A DNA stretch of 64,000 nt from Brevibacterium sp. HMSC07C04 (GCF_001815905.1 NZ_KV823255.1:97188-161187); one strand, 5' to 3'. Counted from the first letter of the stretch, positions 1 to 9,681 are shown. Notes: a model not told the origin generated them from the letters alone. Translations and numbers: made by a program.

Positions 1-281
1 GGTTCGAGGCCGTTGGTCAGCGCGTAGAAGCCGGTCTGGCAGCCCATGGGGGAGAAGTCAACGAGCGCGTCGGTGTGATTGCGCATGTGGTGGGCCGTCA
101 TGTGCTCAATCGAGTGAATCGTCGCCATGTCCAGGTGTTCCCTGTTGGGCTGGCAGAATCGGACGTCGTATTTGATGAGTTCGACTCCGCCGGGAAATTC
201 CGAGCGGTCGGCAACGCGCACATAGGGTGCGGCGACGGCGGTGTGATCGAGGCTGAAGGATTCTACGTTCGTGGTGTCCAT
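1..281 (-). CDS. luxS: S-ribosylhomocysteine lyase LuxS, 5' part only (cut by window edge)
   Basis: The reverse strand from an ATG at 281 encodes 93 residues with no stop before the window edge, so the C-terminal 60 or so residues of a roughly 150-160 aa family are missing. The visible part has the LuxS signatures in order: an N-terminal 'SFSLDHT' stretch, the metal-binding HxxEH motif (HSIEH, residues 56-60) and the '[10 protein letters not shown]' block (77-86) containing the catalytic-type Cys81. LuxS cleaves S-ribosylhomocysteine to homocysteine and the AI-2 precursor DPD, as part of the activated methyl cycle in the cytoplasm. It is divergent from rpsO. The start sits directly behind a promoter-like sequence with no Shine-Dalgarno, suggesting a leaderless mRNA. 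Identification is firm; function in signalling versus methyl recycling cannot be told. Confidence 0.93.
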   Translation of the reverse strand, partial: MDTTNVESFSLDHTAVAAPYVRVADRSEFPGGVELIKYDVRFCQPNREHLDMATIHSIEHMTAHHMRNHTDALVDFSPMGCQTGFYALTNGLE

Positions 282-287
282 GGCTCG

Positions 288-316
288 ATTATCGCAGAGG
301 GGAGCGAACGTGTTAA
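288..316 (-). promoter_or_regulatory. Probable luxS promoter (leaderless transcript)
   Basis: Reading leftward there is TTAACA (316-311), a 17-bp spacer and GATAAT (293-288), a good sigma-A/HrdB-type promoter. The -10 ends six bases before the luxS ATG at 281, so transcription should start at or within a base or two of the start codon. No Shine-Dalgarno is visible. Confidence 0.6.
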
Positions 317-405
317 GGTGGACTCCGCCGTTTTGCCGGCCGCGGTCTGATAGGGCATTCGCACCAGGCGAGTGCGCCGCGCAGCGATTTCTGAAGGAGA
401 ACCGC

Positions 406-675
406 ATGGCACTTGACAAGTCCGTTAAGCAGGAAATCATCAAGGAATACGCGACCCACGAAGGCGACACCGGTTCCCCGGAAGTTCAGATCGCCGTCAT
501 GAGCCGCCGCATCAAAGACCTCACCGAACACTTCAAGGAGCACAAGCACGACCACCACTCGCGTCGCGGTCTGCTCCTGCTGGTCGGTCAGCGCCGTCGT
601 ATGCTCAAGTACCTCGCTGAAACCGACATCGAGCGCTACCGTACGCTCATCGCGAAGCTCGGTCTTCGCCGCTGA
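406..675 (+). CDS. rpsO: 30S ribosomal protein S15 (uS15)
   Basis: An 89-residue protein, the standard S15 length, with the conserved '[13 protein letters not shown]' block, the '[15 protein letters not shown]' segment and the 'RRRMLKYL' helix that contact 16S rRNA helices 20-22. It binds early in assembly of the 30S platform. The start at 406 is chosen because GAAGGAG lies just upstream and because longer readings add non-S15 sequence. pnp follows after a hairpin and a structured leader, the common rpsO-pnp order. Confidence 0.97.
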   Translation: MALDKSVKQEIIKEYATHEGDTGSPEVQIAVMSRRIKDLTEHFKEHKHDHHSRRGLLLLVGQRRRMLKYLAETDIERYRTLIAKLGLRR

Positions 676-693
676 TCATCTGATCTTCAACCG

Positions 694-724
694 CCAGCCC
701 GCCTGCATCCCGCAGGCGGGCTGG
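694..724 (+). terminator. rpsO-pnp intergenic hairpin, probable terminator
   Basis: A perfect 13-bp GC-rich stem (694-706 with 712-724) with a 5-nt loop lies 18 bases after the rpsO stop. It is not followed by a T tract, so it may be an inefficient terminator, an RNA-processing site or a 3'-end stabiliser rather than a full stop. Confidence 0.6.
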
Positions 725-743
725 TGTGCTTGATACACTAAAC

Positions 744-837
744 AGTGTCCAAGCCCGCATGTTGCCGGTGATCGACAGTGGCCTCCGCAACTGAGAGTGT
801 GCGTGGGCTTCGATCGAGCACCGGGTGCGGGGACACT
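744..837 (+). ncRNA. Structured pnp 5' leader, Actino-pnp-type
   Basis: The leader can close on itself: AGTGTCC (744-750) pairs with GGACACT (831-837), and immediately inside AAGCCCGCA (751-759) pairs with TGCGTGGGCTT (800-810) with a bulge. GTTGC/GCAAC and GCACC/GGTGC can form further short stems. An RNA motif upstream of actinobacterial PNPase genes (Actino-pnp) is established; the position and nested stems fit, but I matched by pairing and location, not by covariance search. A TACACT -10-like element at 735-740 could start this transcript independently of rpsO. Confidence 0.6.
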
Positions 838-867
838 TCAAGTCATCCCCTATGAACGGAGACTCTT

Positions 868-3081
868 TTGGGTATTCACCCTTATTCTTCAGTTGCCCAC
901 ATTGACAACGGGCGCTTCGGATCGCACACCGTGCGCTTCGAAACGGGTCGCCTGGCCCAGCAGGCCAACGGTTCGGCCGTTGCCTACCTCGACGACGACA
1001 CCATGCTGCTGTCGACCACGACCGCCAGCAAGAACCCGCGCGAAGGCTTTGACTTCTTCCCGCTGACCGTCGACGTCGAAGAGCGCCAGTACGCAGCCGG
1101 CAAGATCCCCGGTTCGTTCTTCCGCCGCGAAGGACGCCCCACCACCGACGCGATCCTCACGTGCCGCCTGATCGACCGTCCGCTGCGCCCGTCCTTCGTC
1201 AAGGGCCTGCGCAATGAAGTCCAGGTGGTCGTCACGGTCATGTCGATCAACCCCGACCACATCTACGACACGCTGGCCATCAACGCCGCCTCGATGTCCA
1301 CCCAGCTGGGCGGACTGCCGTTCTCCGGCCCCATCGGCGGTGTGCGCATCGCACTCATCGAAGACCAGTGGGTTGCATTCCCCAACCACTCCCAGCTGAA
1401 AGACGCTGTCTTCAACATGGCGGTTGCCGGTCGGGTCGTCGACGGCGACGTGGCCATCATGATGGTCGAAGCCGAAGCCGGCGACCAGGCGTGGGACCTC
1501 ATCAAGGCAGGCGGCCAGAAGCCCACGGAAGAAGTCGTAGCCGGCGGCCTGGAAGCCGCTAAGCCCTTCATCCGCGAACTGGTTCGCGCACAGGAAGAAC
1601 TCGCCGAGAAGGCTGCCAAGCCGGTCGCTGAGTTCCCCATCTTCAAATCCTATGAAGACGATGTCTACGAAGCCGTGAAAGAAGCCGCCTACGACAAGCA
1701 GGCAAAGAACTTCCAGATCGGCGACAAGCAGGAGCGCGAAGCCGCCGCTGACGCTCTGCTGGACGAACTCTACGAGCAGCTGGGTGAGAAGTTCGACGGC
1801 CGCGAAGCTGAAATCGCCGGTGCCCTCAACGCCATCACGAAGGACATCATCCGCCAGCGCATCCTCACCGAACAGGTGCGCATCGACGGACGCGGCCTGA
1901 AGGACATCCGTCCGCTGTCGGCCAATGTCGACGTTCTGCCCCGCGTTCACGGCTCGGCCCTGTTTGAGCGCGGCGAAACCCAGATTCTCGGCGTTTCGAC
2001 CCTCAACATGCTCAAGATGGAGCAGCAGATCGATTCGCTGGCGCCGGAAACCTCCAAGCGCTACATGCACCACTACAACTTCCCGCCCTACTCGACGGGT
2101 GAAACCGGTCGTGTGGGAAGTCCCAAGCGCCGCGAAATCGGCCACGGTGCTCTCGCTGAGCGCGCCCTCGTTCCCGTTCTGCCCAGCCGTGAAGAGTTCC
2201 CGTATGCCATCCGCCAGGTGTCGGAGGCCCTCGGTTCGAACGGTTCGACCTCGATGGGGTCCGTGTGTGCTTCGACCCTGTCGCTGCAGGCAGCCGGTGT
2301 GCCGCTGCGCGCACCCGTAGCGGGCATCGCCATGGGCCTTGTCTCGGACATCATCGAAACCGAATCCGGACCGCAGCGCGCCTACGCCGCGCTGACCGAC
2401 ATCCTCGGCGCAGAAGACGCTTTCGGCGACATGGACTTCAAGGTCGCGGGAACGGAAGACTTCATCACTGCAATCCAGCTGGACACCAAGCTCGACGGCC
2501 TGCCGGCCTCCGTGCTGGGTGCCGCCCTGAAGCAGGCAAAGGAAGCCCGCCACGCCATCCTCGAAGTCATGCACGAGGCCATTGACGGTCCCGCCGCAGA
2601 AATGGCGCCCACTGCTCCGCGCATCCTCTCGGTCGTCATCCCTGTTGACAAGATCGGCGAGGTCATCGGCCCCAAGGGCAAGATGATCAACCAGATCCAG
2701 GAAGACACCGGCGCGGAGATCTCGGTCGAAGACGACGGCACCGTCCTGATCGGCTCGACCGACGGCCCGTCGGCCGAAGCTGCTCGCGATGCCATCAACG
2801 CGATCGCCAACCCGCAGGTTCCGGAAGTCGGCGAACGCTACCTGGGCACCGTTGTGAAGCTCATGAGCTTCGGTGCTTTTGTGTCGCTGAGCCCCGGCAA
2901 GGACGGTCTGCTGCACATCTCTGAGCTGCGCAAGCTCAACGGCGGCAAGCGCGTTGACGATGTCGAAGACGTCATCGGCGTCGGCCAGCCCATCCAGGTT
3001 GAGATCTCGAAGATCGACGACCGCGGCAAGCTGTCGCTGGTACCGGTCATCGACGAAGAACAGTCCTCCGACGAAGACTGA
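868..3081 (+). CDS. pnp: Polyribonucleotide nucleotidyltransferase (PNPase)
   Basis: A 737-residue phosphorolytic 3'-5' exoribonuclease with the full architecture: two RNase PH domains separated by an alpha-helical region (to about residue 570), a KH domain with the GxxG loop GPKG (601-604), and an S1 domain from about residue 655. The second PH core shows '[11 protein letters not shown]' and '[12 protein letters not shown]'. It degrades mRNA and participates in RNA turnover. The start is TTG at 868, supported by ACGGAGA just upstream. The 5' leader is structured, so expression is probably controlled post-transcriptionally. An M16 peptidase gene starts 8 bases after the stop, the usual actinobacterial partner. 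Confidence 0.97.
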   Translation: MGIHPYSSVAHIDNGRFGSHTVRFETGRLAQQANGSAVAYLDDDTMLLSTTTASKNPREGFDFFPLTVDVEERQYAAGKIPGSFFRREGRPTTDAILTCRLIDRPLRPSFVKGLRNEVQVVVTVMSINPDHIYDTLAINAASMSTQLGGLPFSGPIGGVRIALIEDQWVAFPNHSQLKDAVFNMAVAGRVVDGDVAIMMVEAEAGDQAWDLIKAGGQKPTEEVVAGGLEAAKPFIRELVRAQEELAEKAAKPVAEFPIFKSYEDDVYEAVKEAAYDKQAKNFQIGDKQEREAAADALLDELYEQLGEKFDGREAEIAGALNAITKDIIRQRILTEQVRIDGRGLKDIRPLSANVDVLPRVHGSALFERGETQILGVSTLNMLKMEQQIDSLAPETSKRYMHHYNFPPYSTGETGRVGSPKRREIGHGALAERALVPVLPSREEFPYAIRQVSEALGSNGSTSMGSVCASTLSLQAAGVPLRAPVAGIAMGLVSDIIETESGPQRAYAALTDILGAEDAFGDMDFKVAGTEDFITAIQLDTKLDGLPASVLGAALKQAKEARHAILEVMHEAIDGPAAEMAPTAPRILSVVIPVDKIGEVIGPKGKMINQIQEDTGAEISVEDDGTVLIGSTDGPSAEAARDAINAIANPQVPEVGERYLGTVVKLMSFGAFVSLSPGKDGLLHISELRKLNGGKRVDDVEDVIGVGQPIQVEISKIDDRGKLSLVPVIDEEQSSDED

Positions 3082-3089
3082 CTCCGGTC

Positions 3090-4370
3090 TTGACTGAACC
3101 TCTTCACCGGGAGGACAGTGCGGTTGCCCGCACTGTCCTCCCGTCTGGTATCCGCGTCATTACGGAGACGATGCCGGGCCTGGGCTCGGAGACCATCGGC
3201 ATCTGGGTTGGCTCGGGTTCGCGCAGCGAAACAGAACCTACTGCCGGTTCCACTCACTTCCTCGAGCACATGCTGTTCAAGGGAACCCGACAGCGCACGG
3301 CAAGGGACATAGCGCGGGAATTCGACAGGCTCGGCGGGGAAGCCAATGCGGTGACCGCAAAGGAGTACACCGCCTACTATTCTCGCTGTCTCATCGACGA
3401 CCTCGACCGTGCAGCTGAAGTGCTCTGCGACATGGTGTTCAATTCGCTTCTGGACCCAGTGGAGTTCGAACGCGAGCGCAAAGTCATCATCGATGAACTG
3501 GCAATGGCGGCTGATGATCCGGTCGATGTTCTCTACGAACACTACGATTCGATCATCTACCGCGGTTCCGGCCTCGGCCGGCCCGTGGGAGCCACGAAAC
3601 AGCGGATCGAACAGCTGGACCAACGCGAACTCGTCGAACACTACGCGCACGCCTATACCGGTCCGCGCATTGTCATTGCCGCCGCCGGAGGAGCAGGGCA
3701 CGAAGCCGTAGTTCAGGCGTGCCGGCGGGCAGCGGAGCATCTGCCCGCCCCGGTGGGCGGCACCTCGGCAGCTGTGCACGCAGGCGAACCGGCACCTGTC
3801 TTCCACGCCGATCGCAGCGCCTTGGTCAAGCCGACCGAACAGCAGGTGCTGCTGGCAGGGGTTGAGGGCCTGCACCTGGGCCACCCGGACCGCTTCACTC
3901 TTGCGGTTCTGCAGATGCTTTTGGGAGGGGGAATGTCCTCGCGGCTGTTTCAGAGCATCCGCGAAGAGCGCGGCCTTGCCTATTCGGTGCACTGCGCGGG
4001 CTCCCAGTTCAGCGATATCGGTGACTTCGGCATCTACGCCGGCTGTGCCCCGGAAGATGCCCCAGAGGTCCTGCGGCTGATCCGAGCGGAATGCGCCGAA
4101 CTGGCCGAAAACGGGCCGACCCCTGCCGAGGTGGCAGACACCGCCTCTACCAGCGCGGCTTCGGCTGTGCTCGCCATGGAGAGTTCGGCGGTTCGGATGA
4201 ACCGTTTGGGCCGCAGTGAGCTGACCGGACAGCCGCTGCTGACGACTGACGAAATCGTCGGGCGGACCCGCTCGGTGACCCCGGAGGACGTGCGGGAACT
4301 CGCCGCGCGTCTTTTCAGCAGCGAGTGGGCCCTGGCGACGGTCGGTCCGCGTGACGACCTCGACTTCTGA
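3090..4370 (+). CDS. M16 family zinc metallopeptidase (processing-peptidase-like)
   Basis: A 426-residue protein of the pitrilysin/M16B family. The inverted zinc motif HxxEH is intact (HFLEH, residues 56-60), and the third zinc ligand is probably the Glu in 'KVIIDE' near residue 136. The C-terminal half holds the inactive domain with the R/Y-type substrate segment ('SSRLFQSIREERGLAYSV'). Single-chain M16B enzymes dimerise to form a closed chamber that degrades or processes peptides; the physiological substrate is unknown. The TTG start at 3090 lies 8 bases after pnp, so the two are almost certainly cotranscribed. Confidence 0.9.
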   Translation: MTEPLHREDSAVARTVLPSGIRVITETMPGLGSETIGIWVGSGSRSETEPTAGSTHFLEHMLFKGTRQRTARDIAREFDRLGGEANAVTAKEYTAYYSRCLIDDLDRAAEVLCDMVFNSLLDPVEFERERKVIIDELAMAADDPVDVLYEHYDSIIYRGSGLGRPVGATKQRIEQLDQRELVEHYAHAYTGPRIVIAAAGGAGHEAVVQACRRAAEHLPAPVGGTSAAVHAGEPAPVFHADRSALVKPTEQQVLLAGVEGLHLGHPDRFTLAVLQMLLGGGMSSRLFQSIREERGLAYSVHCAGSQFSDIGDFGIYAGCAPEDAPEVLRLIRAECAELAENGPTPAEVADTASTSAASAVLAMESSAVRMNRLGRSELTGQPLLTTDEIVGRTRSVTPEDVRELAARLFSSEWALATVGPRDDLDF

Positions 4371-4436
4371 TACTTCGAACACCCTTCCCCATCAACAGCT
4401 TCTGCGCACTCGATGCCACTGAGCGAAAGGACGACG

Positions 4437-6095
4437 ATGAACACCACCGGCGGACGCCAGCTTGCCGCGGCCCTCAAAGCACACGGCATTGAACAGGTAT
4501 ACGGCATTCCCGGCACGCACAACCTTGAGATCTTCGCGGGCCTGCACAGTGAGGGAATACGCGTCATCACGCCTCGGCACGAACAGGGCGGCGGCTATGC
4601 GGCCGATGGTTCGGCACGGGTTTCAGGCAAGCCGTCTGTGCTCATCACAACCACCGGACCAGCTGCGCTCAACGCTGCGGCAGCCATGCTGCAGGCGCAC
4701 TCGGATTCGGTTCCGGTGCTGTTGATCAGCCCGGGTGTTCCCGTGCGCCACCCCGGTCTGGGCAATGGCCTGCTGCACGAGGTCCGCTCGCAGTCGGGTG
4801 TTTTCGATTCGATTGTGGAATCGTCGGTGCGTGTGACATCGCCCGGCGAAATCCCACAGGCGGTCGCTTATGCGTTTGCGACGATGACCACGGGCCGGAA
4901 CAAGCCCGTCTACTTGGAAATCCCACTGGATGTCATCGAGGAGGACGGGCCGCACACACCCGTGCAGCCGGTGTCCGCAGATGTGCGGCTGCCGCTGGAC
5001 GAAGCTGCCCTGGACTCTGCTGCCGCGTCACTTGAAGCCGCAAAGAAGCCGCTGCTGATCGCAGGGGGAGGTTCACGAGGCGCCGGTCGGGCAACCGCGC
5101 AGCTGGCGGAAGCGCTGGGCGCTCCAATTGTGGAAACGACCGCGGGCATGGGAGTTCTCGAATCGCCCAACCGGATCGGCGCCATCGGCGGCCTGGCAGC
5201 CTTCCACACGTTGCTGGGGGAATCGGATGCGCTCATCGCGGTGGGCACGGAGCTCGCTCCGAGTGAATTCTGGGACCCCGGCATGCGGCTGCCGGAAACC
5301 GTTGTGCGCATCGACATCGACCAGCGCGCCATGATCACCAACGCCGCACCGTCACATCAGCTTCTGGCCCGTGCCGAGGAGGCTGTGGCCGGTCTTGTCG
5401 ACAGGCTCACCGGGCAGCCTGCGGAAGGCGAGCTGTGGTCGCAACCGCTGACACAGGAAATCGAAGCTGAACGCTCTGAGTGGCACAAACCGTTTAAGGC
5501 CCTGACTGAAGCACTCAACATTCACCGGCAGACGATTGACGGTTCGCTGACTTTGGTGGGCGATTCGTCCATGTCGTGCTATTACGGTCTGCAGCTGGGT
5601 GTCCGACTGCGTGAAGGTGACCGCTATCTGTACCCGGCAGGCGGCGGAACTCTGGGCTATAGCCTGCCGGCCGGCATCGGCGCCAAGTTCGGCCGTCCGA
5701 GTGATGAGGTCATCGCGGTTGCAGGCGACGGCGGGGCGATGTTCACTATCCAGGAGCTCATGGCAGCGGTGGAGCACCGGCTGGCAGTGTCGTTCATCAT
5801 CATCGACAATGGCGGCTATGGCGAAATCGCCCGCGAAATGCTCGAACGCGGTGATGCGCCGACAGCCGTTGCGCTGGGCAGGCCGGACTTCGTTGCCCTG
5901 GCGAACGCGCTGGGTATGCAAGCGCAGAAAGTCACCGACGCCTCGCAGTTGGCGACAGGTTTGGCCGAGGCGCGCGAAGCACAAGCACCCCGCCTGTTCG
6001 TCATGGACGAACATTCGCCCACAGCCGAGTATCTGGTCAACAATCCGCAGTTCGGCAAGTCAAAACCGTCGGCGCGTCCGGTGCATATGGAATAA
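4437..6095 (+). CDS. Thiamine-diphosphate-dependent enzyme of the acetolactate synthase/oxo-acid decarboxylase family
   Basis: A 552-residue three-domain ThDP enzyme. The N-terminal PYR domain has the activating glutamate (PRHEQ, Glu49), the central domain is of the TPP_enzyme_M type ('PLLIAGGGSRGAGRAT'), and the C-terminal PP domain has GDG (430-432) followed by 'IDNGGYGEI', the Mg/ThDP-binding signature. No regulatory acetolactate synthase subunit is adjacent and no ketol-acid reductoisomerase, so it is unlikely to be the biosynthetic IlvB. Relatives act as pyruvate oxidases or as decarboxylases of amino-acid-derived oxo acids such as 5-guanidino-2-oxopentanoate; substrate is unresolved. 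The ATG at 4437 is chosen over 4413 because GAAAGGA precedes it at proper distance. It lies before sodA. Confidence 0.8.
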   Translation: MNTTGGRQLAAALKAHGIEQVYGIPGTHNLEIFAGLHSEGIRVITPRHEQGGGYAADGSARVSGKPSVLITTTGPAALNAAAAMLQAHSDSVPVLLISPGVPVRHPGLGNGLLHEVRSQSGVFDSIVESSVRVTSPGEIPQAVAYAFATMTTGRNKPVYLEIPLDVIEEDGPHTPVQPVSADVRLPLDEAALDSAAASLEAAKKPLLIAGGGSRGAGRATAQLAEALGAPIVETTAGMGVLESPNRIGAIGGLAAFHTLLGESDALIAVGTELAPSEFWDPGMRLPETVVRIDIDQRAMITNAAPSHQLLARAEEAVAGLVDRLTGQPAEGELWSQPLTQEIEAERSEWHKPFKALTEALNIHRQTIDGSLTLVGDSSMSCYYGLQLGVRLREGDRYLYPAGGGTLGYSLPAGIGAKFGRPSDEVIAVAGDGGAMFTIQELMAAVEHRLAVSFIIIDNGGYGEIAREMLERGDAPTAVALGRPDFVALANALGMQAQKVTDASQLATGLAEAREAQAPRLFVMDEHSPTAEYLVNNPQFGKSKPSARPVHME

Positions 6096-6191
6096 CGGGC
6101 CGGACAGGCGCCGTTGTAGCAGGTGACGAGCTTCGATAGGCTCGAAAGCGATAGCGACAGACGTCGCTCGTTGACTTCTTAGGAGGAAGAC

Positions 6192-6818
6192 ATGACCGTC
6201 AAGTACGAACTTCCCGATCTTTCCTACGACTACGCAGCTCTGGAGCCGCACATTTCGGCACAGATCATGGAGCTGCACCACAGCAAGCACCACCAGACCT
6301 ACGTCAACGGTGCGAACACTGCACTTGAGAAGCAGGCCGAAGCACGCGACAAGGGCGACTTCGCAGCCGCTGCCAAGGCATCGAAGGACCTCTCCTTCAA
6401 CCTCGGCGGCCACGTCAACCACTCCATCTTCTGGAACAACATGTCCCCGGACGGCGGCGACAAGCCGACCGGCGAACTCGCTTCGGCTCTCGATGACGCC
6501 TTCGGCGATTTCGACAAGTTCCGCGGTCACTTCGAAGCTGTTGCCACCAGCATCCAGGGCTCCGGCTGGGCTGTTCTCGGTTGGGACCTGCTGGGCCAGG
6601 CTCTCACCATCGAGCAGCTGTATGACCAGCAGGGCAATGTGCAGATGGGCTACGTCCCGCTGCTGCAGCTGGACATGTGGGAGCACGCTTTCTACCTCGA
6701 CTACAAGAATGTCAAGGCCGACTACGTCAAGGCCTGGTGGAACGTTGTGAACTGGGAAGACGTACAGGCTCGCTTCGAGCGCGCACGCAAGCAGGGCGAA
6801 GGCCTCCTGCTGGGCTGA
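6192..6818 (+). CDS. sodA: Superoxide dismutase [Mn/Fe]
   Basis: A 208-residue Fe/Mn SOD of standard length. The metal ligands are visible: His in the N-terminal '[13 protein letters not shown]' region, a second His in '[10 protein letters not shown]', and Asp161 plus His165 in the signature [13 protein letters not shown]. It dismutates superoxide to hydrogen peroxide and oxygen in the cytoplasm; katA near 43 kb would remove the peroxide. AGGAGGA lies five bases before the ATG. Metal choice (Mn or Fe) cannot be assigned by eye. A strong terminator follows, so the gene is monocistronic or the last of its unit. Confidence 0.97.
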   Translation: MTVKYELPDLSYDYAALEPHISAQIMELHHSKHHQTYVNGANTALEKQAEARDKGDFAAAAKASKDLSFNLGGHVNHSIFWNNMSPDGGDKPTGELASALDDAFGDFDKFRGHFEAVATSIQGSGWAVLGWDLLGQALTIEQLYDQQGNVQMGYVPLLQLDMWEHAFYLDYKNVKADYVKAWWNVVNWEDVQARFERARKQGEGLLLG

Positions 6819-6831
6819 TAGCTCCACGCAC

Positions 6832-6868
6832 AGAAGGCGGGGAACAGTCTCACTGTTCCCCGCCTTTT
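6832..6868 (+). terminator. Rho-independent terminator after sodA
   Basis: A long near-perfect stem (core GGCGGGGAACAG 6836-6847 with 6853-6864, extended by A-T pairs on both sides) with a 3-nt loop and a T-rich end (TTTTCT). It starts 14 bases after the sodA stop. Confidence 0.9.
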
Positions 6869-6934
6869 CTGTGTCTGTCCGTCTCGTGTGCTGGGCACGG
6901 CGGCTGCACTGCCGCTGCGCCAGCCCGCTCAGAT

Positions 6935-8428
6935 TCAGCGCTTGTGGTAGAGGGACTTTCGCTGGTATTTGGGGTCTGAGGTCACGCGCATCTGCAGATT
7001 GCGGAACACCTCTTGGTCGACCGAGCCGAGCAGAGTTGTTGTGTGCACATCGCAGCTGCGCAGCTCTTTGAGCCTATCCAGCGCAGCGGCGGCGTGGTGG
7101 TCAGCCGTTGCCGAGGCAGACAGCGCAATGAGGACTTCGTCCATGTGCAGACGGGGGTTGCGGCTGCCCAAATGCTGGGTCTTGAGCGTCTGTATGGGCT
7201 CAATGTTCTCCGGCTGCAGCAGGTGGACGTCCGCGTCGATGCCCGCCAGGTGCTTCAGAGCGTTGAGCAGCATCGCCGCGGAACACCCCAGCAGTTCGGA
7301 GGTTTTGCCGGTGATGATCGTGCCGTCGTGCAGCTGCATGGCCGATGCGGGCTGACCGGTTGATGCTTCGAGGTTCTGGGCAATGCCGATGATCGGCCGG
7401 TCCGCCTCAGTGATGTGTGCTTTGCGCATGATCACGGCAATCCGCTCAGAAACGGTGTCGTCGAGGTTTTCTCGGCGCTCGTCGGCGAGTGCGGTGAAGT
7501 AGCGGCGGATGATCTCCTGCTCGGCGGCCTGGCGGACGATGTCGTCATCGCTGATGCACATGCCCGCCATGTTGACGCCCATGTCGGTGGGGGACTGGTA
7601 GGGAGATTCCCCGTAGAGCTCTTCGAGGGTGGCTTTCAGCAGCGGGAACACTTCAATATCGCGGTTGTAGCTCGTAGCTTCCCTGCCGTGGGCGCGGAGG
7701 TGGTAGGCATCGATGACGTTGATGTCGTCGAGATCAGCCGTCGCGGCCTCGTAGGCGAGATTGACCGGGTGGTCCAGGGGAAGGTTCCAGATGGGAAAAG
7801 TTTCGAACTTCGCGTAGCCGGAGGTGATGCCGCGGCGGCTGTCGAGGTAGAGCTGCGACAGGCACGTGGCGAGCTTGCCCGATCCCGGGCCGGGGCCGGT
7901 GACGACGATGAGGTCCCGGGTGGTTTCGACCCAGTCGTTTTGGCCGAAGCCGTCTTCGCTCATGATGAGCGAGGTGTTGCTCGGGTATCCGGGAATGGTC
8001 ACGTGCCGGGCAACGGTGAGCCCCAGCCGTTCGAGCTTGGTGATGAATTCGCGGGCTTTGAGGTTGCCTTCGTCCAGCTGCGTCATGACGATGTTGTCCA
8101 CGGTGAAGCCCTCTTCGCGGAAGGCGTCGATCAGGCGGAGAACGTCGTCCTCGTAGCTGATTCCCAAATCAGCGCGCATTTTGTGGCGGTCCAGATCGCG
8201 GGCGCTGACGCAGACGAGGATTTCGAGTTCGTCTTTCAGTTCGGCAAGCATGGCCAGTTTGTTGTTCGGGGTGAAGCCCGGCAGAACCCGTGAGGCGTGA
8301 TGGTCGTCGAAGAGCTTGCCGCCCATTTCGAGGTAGAGCTTGCCGCCGATGTCCCGGCGTCGCTGGGCAATGTGTGCTGACTGTTGGCGGATGTATTCTG
8401 CGCTGTCGAATCCGAGGGGAGCCTGCAT
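6935..8428 (-). CDS. DUF1846 family protein of unknown function
   Basis: A 497-residue protein matching the DUF1846 family in length and in its opening '[15 protein letters not shown]' and internal blocks. A glycine-rich loop GPGPGSGK (178-185) following a beta-strand-like 'RDLIVVT' resembles a nucleotide-binding P-loop, and '[19 protein letters not shown]' and '[11 protein letters not shown]' are further conserved-looking stretches. No signal peptide or membrane segment is seen. Structures of the family exist but no biochemical role is established. The start at 8428 is chosen over the longer reading because family members begin a few residues before the GFD motif. It is divergent from dapB, 63 bases away. 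Confidence 0.8.
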   Translation of the reverse strand: MQAPLGFDSAEYIRQQSAHIAQRRRDIGGKLYLEMGGKLFDDHHASRVLPGFTPNNKLAMLAELKDELEILVCVSARDLDRHKMRADLGISYEDDVLRLIDAFREEGFTVDNIVMTQLDEGNLKAREFITKLERLGLTVARHVTIPGYPSNTSLIMSEDGFGQNDWVETTRDLIVVTGPGPGSGKLATCLSQLYLDSRRGITSGYAKFETFPIWNLPLDHPVNLAYEAATADLDDINVIDAYHLRAHGREATSYNRDIEVFPLLKATLEELYGESPYQSPTDMGVNMAGMCISDDDIVRQAAEQEIIRRYFTALADERRENLDDTVSERIAVIMRKAHITEADRPIIGIAQNLEASTGQPASAMQLHDGTIITGKTSELLGCSAAMLLNALKHLAGIDADVHLLQPENIEPIQTLKTQHLGSRNPRLHMDEVLIALSASATADHHAAAALDRLKELRSCDVHTTTLLGSVDQEVFRNLQMRVTSDPKYQRKSLYHKR

Positions 8429-8491
8429 GGTCTTTGATATTAACACCGCGGTGGGATGACAAAATGGGTCTGACCAACAGAAAGGAATCAC

Positions 8492-9232
8492 GTGGCAGTC
8501 AAAGTCGGAGTCATCGGAGCATCAGGACGTATGGGCTCGCACGCCGTCGAAGCAGTGAAGGCAGCCGACGGCATGGAGTTGGTGGCGACGATCGGCCGTG
8601 AAGACGATCTTTCGTCCGTCGTAGAAGCCGGGGCTGAAGTCGCTGTTGAACTCACCGTGCCCAAATCAACGGAGGACAATGTTCACTTTCTGGTCAGCCG
8701 CGGCATTCACTGTGTTGTCGGCACGACCGGGTGGAGTGAGGAACGTCTGCAGCGCCTGGCAGAGCTTGCGCAGCAGCATCCGGACGTCGGTGTTCTCATC
8801 GCCCCGAACTTTTCAATCGGTGCGGTCTTGGCCATGCAGTTCGCTGAACTTGCCGCGCCCTATTTCGAATCCGCGGAGGTCATCGAAATACACCACACGC
8901 GGAAACTCGATGCCCCCTCCGGCACAGCAGTCTCAACAGCCCAGCGGATTGCCGCGGTGCGCAGCGATGTAGGCCTGCCGGACGTTCCCGATGCAACCGA
9001 AGAAGACCCTCACGGTGCCCGTGGGGCCGTGGTCGACGGCATTCATGTTCACGCCGTCCGCCAGCTGGGGATGAACGCCTCAGAGGAGATCCACTTCGGC
9101 TCGGCACATGAAGCGCTGACCATCCGCACCGATTCGCACTCGACCGAGGCCTTTATGCCGGGAATCATCACGGCTGTCAGAAAGGTTGATCAGCACCCCG
9201 GTCTGACGGTGGGGCTCGAAAAGTACCTCTGA
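8492..9232 (+). CDS. dapB: 4-hydroxy-tetrahydrodipicolinate reductase
   Basis: A 246-residue DapB. The N-terminal Rossmann motif GASGRMG (9-15) binds NAD(P)H, and the signature [13 protein letters not shown] holds the catalytic His pair and Lys. It reduces HTPA to tetrahydrodipicolinate in lysine and diaminopimelate biosynthesis, needed for peptidoglycan. GTG start at 8492 with AAAGGAA upstream. The next gene starts inside its stop codon. dapA lies 1.7 kb downstream and dapF at 32.4 kb. Confidence 0.96.
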   Translation: MAVKVGVIGASGRMGSHAVEAVKAADGMELVATIGREDDLSSVVEAGAEVAVELTVPKSTEDNVHFLVSRGIHCVVGTTGWSEERLQRLAELAQQHPDVGVLIAPNFSIGAVLAMQFAELAAPYFESAEVIEIHHTRKLDAPSGTAVSTAQRIAAVRSDVGLPDVPDATEEDPHGARGAVVDGIHVHAVRQLGMNASEEIHFGSAHEALTIRTDSHSTEAFMPGIITAVRKVDQHPGLTVGLEKYL

Positions 9233-9681
9233 TGTCCAAGGCGAAGATCGGGGCGACAGTCATTTCGGCGCTGCTGGCCCTCTACCTCATCTTCATGGTG
9301 CAGCGAGGCGCCATCATGCTGCGTGAACCCAGCATCGTCGCGAAGGTGCTTGCCGTGGCACTGCTCGCGCTGCCGATCATCGGCGCGTGGGCGCTCATCG
9401 TCGAGCTCCTCTTCGGTGCTCGCATTGAGCGCCTGGGCAGGCAGCTTGCCGCGGAAGGCGGTCTGCCGCCCGACGATCTTCCTCGCACGCCGGGCGGGCG
9501 GATTGTTCGCGAAGCCGCTGACGAGCAGTTTGAACTCTTCGCCCGCGAAGCAGAAGAAGCCCCCGGCGACTGGCGCTCGTGGTTCCGCCTGTCGATGGCC
9601 TATGACGCGGCGGGGGATCGTCGGCGCGCCCGCAGCACCATGCGCAAAGCCATCAGCATGGAGCGAACCACCCGCGGCTGA
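9232..9681 (+). CDS. Small membrane protein with C-terminal TPR-like region
   Basis: A 149-residue protein with two predicted membrane helices (about residues 6-24 and 38-60) followed by a cytoplasmic tail. The tail ends in 'WRSWFRLSMAYDAAGDRRRARSTMRKAI', shown here in part: 'WFRLSMAYDAAGDRRRA' resembles one TPR helix pair. Its ATG overlaps the dapB TGA by one base, so translation is coupled. Similar short proteins next to dapB occur in related actinobacteria, but no function is known to me. Confidence 0.75.
   Translation: MSKAKIGATVISALLALYLIFMVQRGAIMLREPSIVAKVLAVALLALPIIGAWALIVELLFGARIERLGRQLAAEGGLPPDDLPRTPGGRIVREAADEQFELFAREAEEAPGDWRSWFRLSMAYDAAGDRRRARSTMRKAISMERTTRG

Noticed and set aside
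889..2916. 675-residue open frame on the minus strand
   Set aside because: It lies wholly opposite pnp, whose protein is unmistakable; high-GC genes commonly leave long antisense frames. No family resemblance.
2838..4382. 514-residue minus-strand frame
   Set aside because: Antisense shadow of the end of pnp and the M16 peptidase.
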